From Leishmania infantum JPCM5 (Eukaryota; Euglenozoa; Kinetoplastea; Trypanosomatida; Trypanosomatidae), in the NCBI RefSeq assembly GCF_000002875.2, contig NC_009414.2:721001-785000 (forward strand): 64,000 nt of DNA. The letters are read 5' to 3'. The first letter of the stretch is position 1. The number at the start of each line of letters is the position of its first letter. The notes under the pieces are model-generated. The model was not told the origin of the DNA and ran no database searches. It worked only from the letters and a program-made list of their open reading frames with translations. Made by a program: the position numbers and the translations under genes. Positions 1 to 9,781 of the stretch are shown in pieces.

Positions 1-1
1 T

Positions 2-1264
2 TCCACGCCGGCTTTCTTCTCATCCCTCGTCAGTACACACCTGCTAGAGCCGACCACCGAGGAGGATGGGAAGGCGCCAGATGTCGACGGTGCCAGGGAC
101 GACCACAGCCGCGTAAGGGATGAGGATGCATCATATGAGCCCGGTGGTGACAGGGATGTGGCAGAGGAGGGAGCTCCGCGGAAGCGCGTGGAGGTGGAGA
201 AGTGCGAAGACGCCACGAATGTTCTGCTCTTGCACGGCGTGCACCCACCCCACTGCCGAGGTGGACCACGCCGGAGACGCGGTGAGTGAGGAGCTGTTGT
301 GTTCAGTCGTGCACACAGCGTGTTTTACCGACACCGAGTGTGGCGGCGCCGACAGTGGGCGTCACGATGAAGCCAGTGTCCCATCTGAAGGCAGCTTGCA
401 CCGCAGCCTTGCGTCGCCATGCACCGCAGCCTTGCGTCGCCATGCACGGAGTGCGAGAACAGCGCGCAGACCAGTTCGAGTACCGCAGGCAAGGGGCAGC
501 TGAAATACGACAGGAGCCTCGACAGCGACGTTCTCACGCCTGTGGCGCGTGGACTGCGGCAGCAGTGCTGGGAGGAAAACAGTGCGGCTGCGAGGCTGTA
601 CAAGGAAAGGGCGGAGGAGGAGCACCAGCTGCCGGCTCCCCACATTTCTGAGTTTGTGTGGAGTGTCTTGGCCCATCAGCTGCAGAAGCGGGACGTCAAT
701 GCCAAAACAGCCGCGGAGGCCCCCGGCACTACTGGGACCCCTTGCGGAGGTGCGGCAGGCAAGGGTACAGAGTGGAGGTGCCGCGGCGGCGAGCACTACG
801 CGGACTGCTCCCGGGAAGCTAGCAGCAGAGGTGGCTTCCGGGACGACGGACGCGCCTCCTGGAGCACCGAGGACTCGCAGCCCAACAGCGTCCCTCTCAC
901 GAGGGAGCATGACACCATGCAGCACGGGTCCTTCATTCCGCAGCGCTTGCCACTGCCCTGCGATGAAGTCACACGATCGTCACCTGCGCAGAACCCAGTG
1001 CCGGAACGGACGGTCAGGTCAGCATCGGCACCACAGGCTTCTGCGTCTTCCGAGCGCCTTTGCTGCATTGAAGGAGATGAGTGGAGCTGCAGCGGCGGTT
1101 CTTCGTATCATGTTAGTGGACTGCCCGTTCGAGCTCCATCTCCGCATCCGAAAGCGCTTCAGTGTGGCGGCGGTGGCGGCTCCGGCTACTCGTTTCTCTC
1201 GACAGACACGTGCAACGAGGAACGCAGCCTAGAGATAACACCTGACCTAAACGCTACACGGTAA
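2..1264 (+). pseudogene. 3' part of an unknown gene, apparently broken by two frameshifts
   Basis: Coding-like sequence enters from the left edge. Read from base 2 it gives an acidic, charged stretch without stops up to the TGA at 287-289. From about 250 the natural-looking reading moves to the next frame (around TAEVDHAGDAVSEEL). It moves back after a perfect 23-bp tandem duplication (398-443), because both copies encode HRSLASPC in different frames. The reading then stays open from 419 to the TAA at 1262-1264. The tail is Ser/Gly/Cys-rich with a run of five glycines near the end. I recognise no domain. Either this is a decaying gene, or the two shifts are assembly errors, or the true gene is only the last 281 codons. 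The first reading is favoured because the flanking frames join smoothly at the duplication. Confidence 0.45.
398..443 (+). repeat. perfect 23-bp tandem duplication
   Basis: Two identical 23-bp units lie at 398-420 and 421-443, followed by the first four bases of a third. Since 23 is not a multiple of three, the duplication shifts the reading frame of the gene that contains it. Confidence 0.9.
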
Positions 1265-2248
1265 GGACGGACATTCTGAAGTCCCCGCTCCTCAGCCACG
1301 AGCTCAGCCGAGCGCCTCTCCGCGTCGGTATCCCAGTGCATATTGCAGACTCCTCAACGGAGGAGGCGCAGTCGAACACGTGAAGGCTCCAGGCTGTCGC
1401 GGGTGTCGCCTTTTGGGGCGAATCCGTGAGGAGGGAGGTGTGTGTGTGTGTGTGTGTGCATGTATGTGTGATGTGCATCCGTCTCAACCAGCACTCTCCC
1501 TCCCTCTTCCGAGCGCCACGTCGGCATCTCCTACAACTCGACCTGACGCCGCAATGTAGCATGCGACAGCGCTGACTTCCATGCGCACTGCTGTCGTGGG
1601 TGTGCGTGTCTGTTTGCCTCACCGTTGCGCGAGATCTGACATTCATCCGTCAGACACACGAACACCATTCTCACTGCTTTCAAGACGCGCACCGGCCCGG
1701 CCCCCGCCCGCCCCGCTTCGTCGTCTCGCTTTCTCCTTGGCGCATATACTCTCTGCCTTTCCTCTCTCTTTGGGCGACACACGCCCTTCAGGGAAGAGTG
1801 GCAGGGGCCGGCACAATCCACCTCCACAATGGCGACCCGGAAAAGAGAGAAACAAGGAAGACTGTTGTGGCACCCATTCTCTGTCTGTCTGTCTGTTGCA
1901 CCTTGCACAGTCTACCTTTCCACTGGTTCCTCCCTCTGCTGTGCTGGCGCTTGATATTTGGCTGTGGTGTCTTGCTTCGTCGACCGCTGTCACTGCTCTC
2001 TTCGACTTTGCCTTTCGGTGTTCTCTTGTGACTCTCTCTAGATCGCAGCGTGCCCCAACTCCCTTCGCACAAGCAGACGGCTAGACGGAAGAGCGGGAGG
2101 CACGGTGGGCATACGTGTAGGCTCTCACACACGGCTGCATCCCTTGCTTGGGGCATCACGGGAATTTCATCACCTACTGCTGTACCAACCACCCTCCCGC
2201 CCTTACATACGCACGTGCGTGCGCCCTTCTCTCGCCCCCCTTCTCACT
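1265..2248. other. intergenic spacer, trans-splicing signals
   Basis: No gene is seen. The stretch has a (GT)n tract at about 1439-1459. From about 1650 to 2245 it is strongly C/T-rich, which suits a polypyrimidine tract and spliced-leader acceptor site for the following + strand gene. Confidence 0.7.
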
Positions 2249-3547
2249 ATGAGCAACAAAGCGTGGCTGGACAGGCAGAGCATTCGCACGCTTCTCCTCT
2301 ACGGAGGGCTCGCGCGGGTCGTGCTGCTGATTTACGCCGCCTTCCACGACTACTACTTTCGTGTCAAGTACACGGATATCGACTACATGATTGTGGTTGA
2401 TGGCGCCAGAGAACTGCTACACGGCGGAACACCATTTGATCGCACGACGTACCGTTACACGCCGCTTCTGGCTGTCCTGGTGATCCCCGCCGTGCTGGTC
2501 GCCAACCCGCTTGGGAAGGTTGTCTTCACGCTGAGCGACCTTGGCGCAGCCTACTATTGCTTTCACATGCTCCTGCGCTTTTCGACGGAGCGGAGCGCCA
2601 AGTGGATGGTGGTTATCTTGATCCTCTTCAACCCCGTCGTGCTGAACGTGTCGACGCGTGGAAACAGCGACATGCTCATCTCGTTCATGAGTATGGGCGT
2701 GCTGGCGAAGTTTGCGGAGGGTCGCTACTTCACCGCAGCGGCGATCCTCGGCTTCGCCGTGCACTTTAAAATCTATCCCATCATCTACGCGCTTCCGCTG
2801 GTGCTCGGTGTGTGGGAGCGCGCGAAGCAAGAATGCTTTTTCGGTCGCCTTGCCCACACCGCCCCCGTCGTGGTCGGATGCGGCCTCTGCTTCACGGTCG
2901 CCTTCGCTGTTCCGACGTATGTGTGCTACCTGGTCTACGGTCAGCAGTACCTCGACGAGGCCTTCATCTACCATATCCATCGCGAGGACCACCGGCACAA
3001 CTTTTCCCCGTACTGGCTGCTCATGTATCTCAACATGGGCCGCCGCGACCTTGGCGTCGGCGTCGACTACTCCGCTGGGCTGTTTGCGTTTCTGCCGCAG
3101 TTCGCAGTGCTGTGCTACGCCTCGTGGAAGCTTCGCAAGAACATTGCCCACGCCTGCTGCGTTGAGACGATTCTTTTCGTCGCCTTCAACAAAGTCTGCA
3201 CCGTGCAGTACTTCGTGTGGTTCCTCCCGTTCCTAGCGTTCGTCTTCTGCGAGCCAGCGCAGCCAAAACGGCTGATGGGTGCCACAAATGTCTCCAAGTC
3301 AGAGCGGCCGTCGATGCTTTCGGCTGTCGCGGTCATCCTCATGTGGAGCCTCACGATTCCGCTGTGGGTGTGGACAGCATACCGACTCGAGTTCGAGGGA
3401 CAGAACCACTACGGCCGCCTGTGGATCGTGTCGTGCGTCTTCTACCTTGCCACAGTGGGCCTCGCCGCGTGGCTGGGGCGGCTGTGCTATCGGAGTCGCA
3501 TAACCATCGCCATTAAGGACCACCGCCCGGCGTTCAAACGGGCGTAA
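2249..3547 (+). CDS. GPI14: GPI mannosyltransferase I, catalytic subunit (PIG-M/GPI14)
   Basis: The 432-residue protein is a polytopic ER membrane enzyme that adds the first alpha-1,4-mannose from dolichol-phosphate-mannose to GlcN-PI during GPI anchor synthesis. A hydrophobic segment at about residues 12-32 is followed by a luminal loop with the DXD-type motif of this glycosyltransferase family (DID, residues 43-45, in YTDIDY). Further family hallmarks are the STRGNSDM stretch, HFKIYPIIY and RHNFSPYWLLMYL. Multiple hydrophobic helices run to the end. The length matches PIG-M proteins. The ATG at 2249 is chosen because it follows a long pyrimidine tract; an in-frame upstream extension has no ATG and would lie in the splice-signal region. 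GPI anchors and related glycolipids are abundant on Leishmania surfaces, so this is a core gene. The family call is firm. Confidence 0.93.
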   Translation: MSNKAWLDRQSIRTLLLYGGLARVVLLIYAAFHDYYFRVKYTDIDYMIVVDGARELLHGGTPFDRTTYRYTPLLAVLVIPAVLVANPLGKVVFTLSDLGAAYYCFHMLLRFSTERSAKWMVVILILFNPVVLNVSTRGNSDMLISFMSMGVLAKFAEGRYFTAAAILGFAVHFKIYPIIYALPLVLGVWERAKQECFFGRLAHTAPVVVGCGLCFTVAFAVPTYVCYLVYGQQYLDEAFIYHIHREDHRHNFSPYWLLMYLNMGRRDLGVGVDYSAGLFAFLPQFAVLCYASWKLRKNIAHACCVETILFVAFNKVCTVQYFVWFLPFLAFVFCEPAQPKRLMGATNVSKSERPSMLSAVAVILMWSLTIPLWVWTAYRLEFEGQNHYGRLWIVSCVFYLATVGLAAWLGRLCYRSRITIAIKDHRPAFKRA

Positions 3548-4617
3548 TTCCTCATCAGCGACACGTGCCTCTGCTGCGTGCTGGTCCCTCTTATTCTGGG
3601 CTGGTGTTTTGAGGCTGAGGAGGGCCATGCAGAGCACAGCACCGAGCTAGCCCGTATCCTTGACGTCATGGTATTGCTGACTGCAGGCTGCGCATTAGAA
3701 GGGTACAGCGGCACTCCGCTCTTCTTAACCTTTCTCTCGTTTCTCTTTCGTGTTGACTGCGCATGTTGGTGTCGTGCGCGTGTCGACTTTTTACATGGGG
3801 AATAGAGCCTAGGAAAGCCGAAAAGAAACCATATGGAGAGAGCACCAACATGCGTGCGAGTCGCAGGTGCCGGGTTCGTTGTGGCACCGTTGTCTCTCTT
3901 CGCTCTCTCTCCTGTATACGCTCGTTTTTTCTTTGTGGTTTGCGGCGTTGTGTGAGGCAGACGTACGCAGATGCTTCGCACGATACAGGAATTCTTTTGC
4001 AGAAGCGGGTGCCTGCACTCACGTGTGCAGCCGCAGTCCCCTGCCACGCTCTCATTCAGGAAAGGTCGACAGCGTCTCGTTCTTGTAAAACGTCTTTGAC
4101 TTATTTGCCTAACGAATGACGCTGACGACGACCAAAGGAAGCCGCTGCCCAGTAGGGGAGTTCACTGTTCATATTGCCTTGCCTGCTTCCACACGGCACG
4201 CTCGTGCTGCCGTCCGCACATATCGGGGAAGGAATAACAATCCTTTCGGACTCCTCAACTGTCGGCTGTGTTACCGTCGTTCTTTCTCCACGCGCTCTTC
4301 CTCTCATATAGACACATGCATATATAGATCTTCCTCAAGAAAAAGACATTTTCTTCTGTGCACCCCATCTACGCCAGTACACGCACCCCACTCCTTTTGG
4401 TGACTCCGTATTCATTCTACTTATTTCTTCAGGTACTCAACGAGGAGTACGATAGGTCAATGCAGGCTGACCTCCTCCTCGTTGGGAGCACATGTGCCTG
4501 AGCTGAAACCCTCACTCTCTATCAAGCACCCTCCCCCCCCCCCACACACGCACAAAAACGGCATGATACATCTTCTTCGCAGCCTTCTTTGCTTTTTCGT
4601 TTTGTCATTGACTTTTT
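3548..4617. other. 3' UTR and spacer, no gene seen
   Basis: This is low-coding-potential sequence after the GPI14-type gene. It contains short pyrimidine tracts and a C-run near 4530-4545. Only short overlapping frames are open. Confidence 0.7.
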
Positions 4618-5000
4618 CCTGATGCCGGGAGGACAAAGACCTCTCCGTGCGTCGCATCCTCAGGGCACCAGTGGTGCCCGGTCTCTGCGGGGGAGAAGCC
4701 AGTCACCCCCTATATATCCCCTGCCGATCCCAAGCCACCTCTGGTGTTGACAGGGTCCAAGCGCTGACGGCGTAGGGAGGCCGGAGCGATGTATTGCTGC
4801 TGATGTGGGCGGTAAGGGCGTGGGTGCCGTTGCGTCAGGGCAACCTGAAGCGCGTGGGGTGGGTGGAGTTTAATGCCGGGGCCGTGCTCGCAGATGACTG
4901 CGTCGCCGCATTGCTGTACGTTGCGCGTGTCTAGCGCTGCTTTGGACCAGGGGCACGGGGCCCTGTGGCAGGGCCGGTCGTGGGGTAGCGGGTGGCATGG
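4618..5000 (+). mobile_element. SIDER2-type retroposon, copy 1 (short form)
   Basis: This about 380-bp block is nearly identical to 12673-13055 and shares both ends with three longer copies in the window. It starts with CCTGATG. It contains two related GC-rich signature-like segments; the second runs from CCCCTG (4718) to CAGGGT (4751-4756) and resembles the 77-79-bp signature of trypanosomatid ingi/L1Tc retroposons. No protein is encoded. An A-rich stretch at about 5049-5057 may be a tail remnant. SIDER2 elements are truncated retroposons of Leishmania that usually sit in 3' UTRs and can affect mRNA stability. The family name rests on recognising the signature, and the exact ends are approximate. 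Confidence 0.75.
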
Positions 5001-5716
5001 CTTGTTGTGCTTGTAGTTTGGCAAAAAGTGGATGCATCGACGAGCGAAAGGAAAAAAAAAGGATTCCCCGCTTAGTACACTTTCTCCGTCCTGTCATTGC
5101 CTCATCTGTCTTCACTGCAACTTCGATCATCGGCACCCTCAACAAATGGATCCGCAGCGCTATCAGGAGTCATATGGGTCGGTGGGGGGGGGCGGAGTCC
5201 ACGACCTCGCCTCTCGTCTGACATGCGCATGGGAGGCATGATGTGGATCTCCAAGCTGGCCAGTTAACGTTGACCCCGCGGTTATCGTTCCGCAGTTTTC
5301 ATTTGAGACTGCTCGAAGAAGTTGCGAGACCTGCCTCACGCTGTTTGTGTGTGTGGCCGCGTGCGTGGATTAGTCCAACGGAGCCGCGACCGCACAGGCG
5401 AACTCACGATACCGGCGTCTCCACGCTATCTATAGCACAAGGTTCCTTGTCAACGGGGCACTGGATGCGCATCTCTGATCCTTCCTCCGATAGTGTGCGT
5501 GACACCCGTTCTATGGTCTGGGCAATCGACTCCTCTCCCGTGAATTCTCTCCCGTCCCTCCGCCGACTGCGGCTACATGCAGAACATCTGTCGGAGCACG
5601 CGAAATACATCAAAAACAAAACGGCGTCGCATCTTTTTGACCTCGATAAACCGTGTGCCTGTCTCTTTCTCATCTTCGTTTTTGCGGCTGCCTCTGCGCT
5701 CGTGCTCAAACAGAAG
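5001..5716. promoter_or_regulatory. spacer with the polypyrimidine/splice-acceptor region of the calpain-like gene
   Basis: A T/C-rich tract at about 5658-5705 is followed by CAG at 5711-5713, just before the ATG at 5717. This is a plausible trans-splice acceptor that leaves a very short 5' UTR. The frame is open upstream to 5243, but that extension begins at GTG and crosses the pyrimidine tract, so it is not used as coding sequence here. Confidence 0.6.
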
Positions 5717-8700
5717 ATGTCTTACTACATTGGCTACTCGCAGCGAGAGATCTACAAAAAGCGGTGCAACGAGCTGGGCTGTGCGTGCAACTCCGCAGTT
5801 GTGCGGCTGCTCTCTGATGTGCCAGGTGAGGTGACCGGCCTTACCTCACTCGACCTATCCCGCAACTTTCTAGGCAGAAAAGGCATTATTCCACTTTTGG
5901 ACGTCATCGAGAGCGCGGTGCAGCTGCGCAGTCTCGACCTGCGTGACCAGCAGCTCAGCAATGACACTGTGGAGGTGATTTGTGCACGCCTTAGACGGCA
6001 CCCGTCCCTGCTAAACCTGAACCTGTCAAACAACCCCATCACCCTCGCCATCTCCTCAGCGCTGCTCGAGCTGGCGAATCAGAACTCTGTTCTGCAGTAC
6101 ATCTACCTGGAGAACACACTCGTGCGCCCCTCCATGGTGACGGCGATTGAGGTGCAGCTCGAGAAGAACCGTGCACTCGCCAGAACCGCGTTGGCGGAGT
6201 CGCAGGTGGCTGACGGTAAGCCGCGTCGAATTTTCGTCATCGCTTCTTCAGTCGCCGGTACGTGTGCGGCCGGTTCCAAGCCTGGTAGTCCTAGAGCCGA
6301 GCAGGCTGTTTTGTCCACTCCCGTCGGTAGCGGCAAGTCTGCTGCTGCGATGCTCCTCCGTAATGCTGATGCAGCATCTACCGCAGCGGGTAGCACCGGG
6401 TGGCGCCAGCGCATCCCAGCACACGAGCTGCAGCACGTCTTTCGTTCCTACACTCACGCCGTAGCCGACTTTTTCTTCGACGTGAATCCCACGAAGGATG
6501 TATGGGCGTGGTGCGAGGAGCGACACTACGTGTTTGACGACGACCAGTTCAACTCGCACAACGACCATTTGCACAGGACGGCGCGACACACATACGGCAT
6601 CGCGGGTTGGCGGCGCGTCGGAGAGCTATACCCTGATGCCACGCTCTTTGGGTGGGAGGGTGCGACAAGGAATGCGAACGACACGGCACGGCAGGCTGCA
6701 CCCAGCATCAACGGCGCTGGTGCACAGGACACCTGCGAAGATCCGGTAGAAGACATGATGGGCGCCGAAAGGGCGGCTGCGGGTGATGGCCGCCGCGGCA
6801 GCGACGCGGAATATTTGCACGCCACCTCGGTCTTCTGGCAGCTCCCTAAAGATGTCCCGGAAGGGTTCACCTGGACCTTCACAGCACTCATGGCGAGCGT
6901 GAAGGAGACCCAGTTGCTGCACGCCCTTTTCTGCGCATCCGCGACAGGGCTTCCAGACGGCGGGACGCGAGTGCAGCGAGGCACTGCTTGCCCGGGCATC
7001 TACACCATGCGAATGTTTGTCGAGGGCCAATGGCGCTACCTTCTCGTGGATGACTTTTTGCCGGTGGACAAGTACGGCCGGCTAATCTTCACGAAGCCCT
7101 CGATGGACAACAGGGCGTTCTGGCCATGCATCTTGGAGAAGATGCTGGCAAAGTTGCACGGTGGTTACCACGTCTTAGACGCGCACTTCGACAAACACCA
7201 CGCCGGCATCGACAGCCCGAACATACGCAAGCCCATCGCCTGGCTGTTCCTGAGCAAAGAGAACCTCCAGCGGCCGAACGACGGTGCTGGTGGCGGCGGC
7301 GACACTGATTGGGGCACCGTACCAGATGACACGCTCGTCTGTGAAGAGGTGGCCAAGAACTGCGGCCGTGTCATGTCACGCCTCACGAGGGGAATCTACG
7401 ACAGCTATCAGCTACACCCGGTGGAGCAGGCGCCGACGACGCTGTTCGAGGGACTGCACAAGGTTCTCGGGGTACCTCTGTGCAGCGCAGACGCGCGAGA
7501 GGGATACGGCAACCCACCGTGTGGTCGGCGAACGGCGTCTGTGAAGCGGCCGTTTCTCGGCAGTCACAGCGTTTCTGTGGACTCCCCCGCCGGCGCGTTC
7601 GGCGTGTCGTCGTATCTGACTGCCGCCATTGCTTTTAGCAGAGACGCGTCGCGGACGTTTAGCGGCATTCACCCACGCTGCGGCTACCAAATTGTGCGCG
7701 TGTGCCACGCGGGTGGAGTACGCCTGCTGGAGCTGCGCAATCCTTGGTGCGGCACGGAGAAATGGACGGGCGACTGGGCGGACGATTCGCCACTGTGGAA
7801 GAAGCATCCTGAGATTGCTGAGCTACTGCTGACGGGCGCCCACGGTGGCAGACGCACGCAGAGGGGCGGCAGCAACCTCCTGCAGCTATCCAATTCGGCT
7901 TCGACGTTGGCGAACACGCCACTGAAGCGCTCGCTGCTGACAGCATTGGGCGAGATGGGAGGGTCACTGGCGGAAGCGTCGTCAATGCCGCCTGTGTGCT
8001 CCGTGACGAGGCCCTCCAGGCGCGCAGCGGCGACGCGGCCGCACGTTCAAAAGTCTGCCTTCTGGATCTCCTACACGGACTTCCTGCAGAACTTTGAGTG
8101 GGTGCATACGTGTCGCGTCTTTGGTGACGAGTTTCACCGGCAGGACGTGCACGGCACTTGGACACGCGATTCGGCCGGCGGCAATGCACGTGAGCCGTCG
8201 TGGTACAGGAACCCGCACTATAGGCTCTCCTTCCCCTACCGGACGACGGTTCATGTGCAGCTGACACGGCGTGATCCGCGTCTTCGTCGGACCCGCGGCG
8301 CCGTGCGCGGGCAGGACGACGGCGTTGGTGGTATTGGCTTGCAGCTCCTGCGTGACACGCACTACCCGCTGCACTGTCCTACGATCAGTCGAGGACAGGC
8401 GGAAATTAGCACAGCGGCTTCCTTGCCCATGAGCTCCGTGGAAGACATCGTCGCCGGCAATCAAGAGGATGACGGCAGCATAAAGGAGGCACTGGGTTGC
8501 AGGGATCTTGGCGCCAGCGACCGTGGTTGCGGCTGCGCGTTTTCCTCTGTTCTCTCCTCCGAGGAGCGCCAAAGTGGCGATTGCTTGTCGCTGGGAATCT
8601 TGCTCGACGCCGGCGCGCAGTACTGGATTGTGCCGACCACATACGCGCCGAGGGTGCTGGACGAGTTCGACCTTTCCGTCACCTCGACCTCGCCGTTTGT

Positions 8701-9781
8701 ATTGCAAGAGGCACAGGAGTCGCAGTATTGGGATCAGCGAACGGTACCGCCAGAGCTGCTCTGCTGCGCTTCCGCTAGCGCACAGGAGGTGGAGCGGAAC
8801 GAGGGTGAGGTGGCCATCTTTTTCGACTCGAAGTCCCGCGTCTCGAGAGATGCGAACCTTCTGCTCCAAAAACAAAAGCAAAGAAGCAGCAGGCGCCTTG
8901 CGCGCAACTCCGTCAGTCATTCCATCGAGACCGAATCGGCCACGGTGTCTAGCGGGGCGTGTCGCATCGTCGTCGCTGCGATAATGCACCTCGCGGCGGC
9001 GGGTGTGGACATGAGGAACTTTGGGGTCGACGAGGCGTACGAGCAGCGTTCGGTGCCGCCGGAGGACGTGCACGGCACACCAACTCTGCAACTCGCCATC
9101 GTGACGGGCGAGGTTGACGGTGAAGGCCGCCCCTCCCGCACCGTCGGCGAAATCGATCCTCACGCTGCGCACACGTACGTGCTCGACCGTCACACCGTCC
9201 TAGAGACGGCCATTACGCCTGCTCCTCACAATAGTGTCGAGCACCACACTGCCATATGCACCCTTCACCCGGCAGGGGCACGCGTGCACGTGGACTACCG
9301 GGTATGGTGCGCCGCGCCGCTGCTCGAGGTGATGAGTGTGCCGGCGTGGCCAAAGCAGGAGGTGACGCTGTGCTGGGATGACGAGAAGGGCAGTGGCAAC
9401 TACTACGAAGGCACCGGACACCCGCAGGTGGAGCTGTCGAGGCTGCGGCCGTTTCAGCGATTCGCCATATCGCTGCGGATGGTTGACTACGACACCATCG
9501 AGCCAGCTATCATGTTCTCTGTAATCTGCAACGATCGGCAGCGAGGAGAGCCGGTAGAGGGGCAACTGGGGAACAGAGCCGTGTTTTCGCAATCCGCGTA
9601 CGTCAACGGCACCTATGTGAAGGCCAGCTTCGACCTCGATGAGCGCCCGCCAGAGTCGTTGATCATCATTTCATGCCTGCAGCCGACCGGCTCAAAAGGG
9701 AGGTGTGTTATGACCATCTCGTCCGATTCGGCAGATTATCGCGTTCACCCGTTGCGCGTGGCTGCGGCATACCCACTGTAG
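5717..9781 (+). CDS. calpain-like protein with N-terminal leucine-rich repeats, catalytically degenerate
   Basis: The 1354-residue protein belongs to the calpain-like (family C2) expansion of kinetoplastids. Residues 35-150 form leucine-rich repeats (LTSLDLSRN, LRSLDLRDQ, LLNLNLSNN). The calpain core follows. At the active-site position the usual GDCW reads GFTW, so catalytic Cys is Thr385. In place of the His motif (GHAY) it reads RCGY, giving Cys655. The Asn motif LRNPW is kept (Asn675) and continues into KWTGDWADDSPLW, typical of calpains. The C-terminal half contains beta-rich regions like calpain domain III, starting near YTDFLQNFEWVHTCRVFG. With two triad residues replaced it should not be a protease; binding or scaffolding is an inference. 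The start at 5717 is the first ATG after a good splice-acceptor region. Confidence 0.9.
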   Translation: MSYYIGYSQREIYKKRCNELGCACNSAVVRLLSDVPGEVTGLTSLDLSRNFLGRKGIIPLLDVIESAVQLRSLDLRDQQLSNDTVEVICARLRRHPSLLNLNLSNNPITLAISSALLELANQNSVLQYIYLENTLVRPSMVTAIEVQLEKNRALARTALAESQVADGKPRRIFVIASSVAGTCAAGSKPGSPRAEQAVLSTPVGSGKSAAAMLLRNADAASTAAGSTGWRQRIPAHELQHVFRSYTHAVADFFFDVNPTKDVWAWCEERHYVFDDDQFNSHNDHLHRTARHTYGIAGWRRVGELYPDATLFGWEGATRNANDTARQAAPSINGAGAQDTCEDPVEDMMGAERAAAGDGRRGSDAEYLHATSVFWQLPKDVPEGFTWTFTALMASVKETQLLHALFCASATGLPDGGTRVQRGTACPGIYTMRMFVEGQWRYLLVDDFLPVDKYGRLIFTKPSMDNRAFWPCILEKMLAKLHGGYHVLDAHFDKHHAGIDSPNIRKPIAWLFLSKENLQRPNDGAGGGGDTDWGTVPDDTLVCEEVAKNCGRVMSRLTRGIYDSYQLHPVEQAPTTLFEGLHKVLGVPLCSADAREGYGNPPCGRRTASVKRPFLGSHSVSVDSPAGAFGVSSYLTAAIAFSRDASRTFSGIHPRCGYQIVRVCHAGGVRLLELRNPWCGTEKWTGDWADDSPLWKKHPEIAELLLTGAHGGRRTQRGGSNLLQLSNSASTLANTPLKRSLLTALGEMGGSLAEASSMPPVCSVTRPSRRAAATRPHVQKSAFWISYTDFLQNFEWVHTCRVFGDEFHRQDVHGTWTRDSAGGNAREPSWYRNPHYRLSFPYRTTVHVQLTRRDPRLRRTRGAVRGQDDGVGGIGLQLLRDTHYPLHCPTISRGQAEISTAASLPMSSVEDIVAGNQEDDGSIKEALGCRDLGASDRGCGCAFSSVLSSEERQSGDCLSLGILLDAGAQYWIVPTTYAPRVLDEFDLSVTSTSPFVLQEAQESQYWDQRTVPPELLCCASASAQEVERNEGEVAIFFDSKSRVSRDANLLLQKQKQRSSRRLARNSVSHSIETESATVSSGACRIVVAAIMHLAAAGVDMRNFGVDEAYEQRSVPPEDVHGTPTLQLAIVTGEVDGEGRPSRTVGEIDPHAAHTYVLDRHTVLETAITPAPHNSVEHHTAICTLHPAGARVHVDYRVWCAAPLLEVMSVPAWPKQEVTLCWDDEKGSGNYYEGTGHPQVELSRLRPFQRFAISLRMVDYDTIEPAIMFSVICNDRQRGEPVEGQLGNRAVFSQSAYVNGTYVKASFDLDERPPESLIIISCLQPTGSKGRCVMTISSDSADYRVHPLRVAAAYPL

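Noticed and set aside
7982..9193. 403-codon open frame on the - strand within the calpain-like gene
   Set aside because: It is the antisense shadow of a GC-rich gene; the peptide has unnatural composition and opposes the transcription block.
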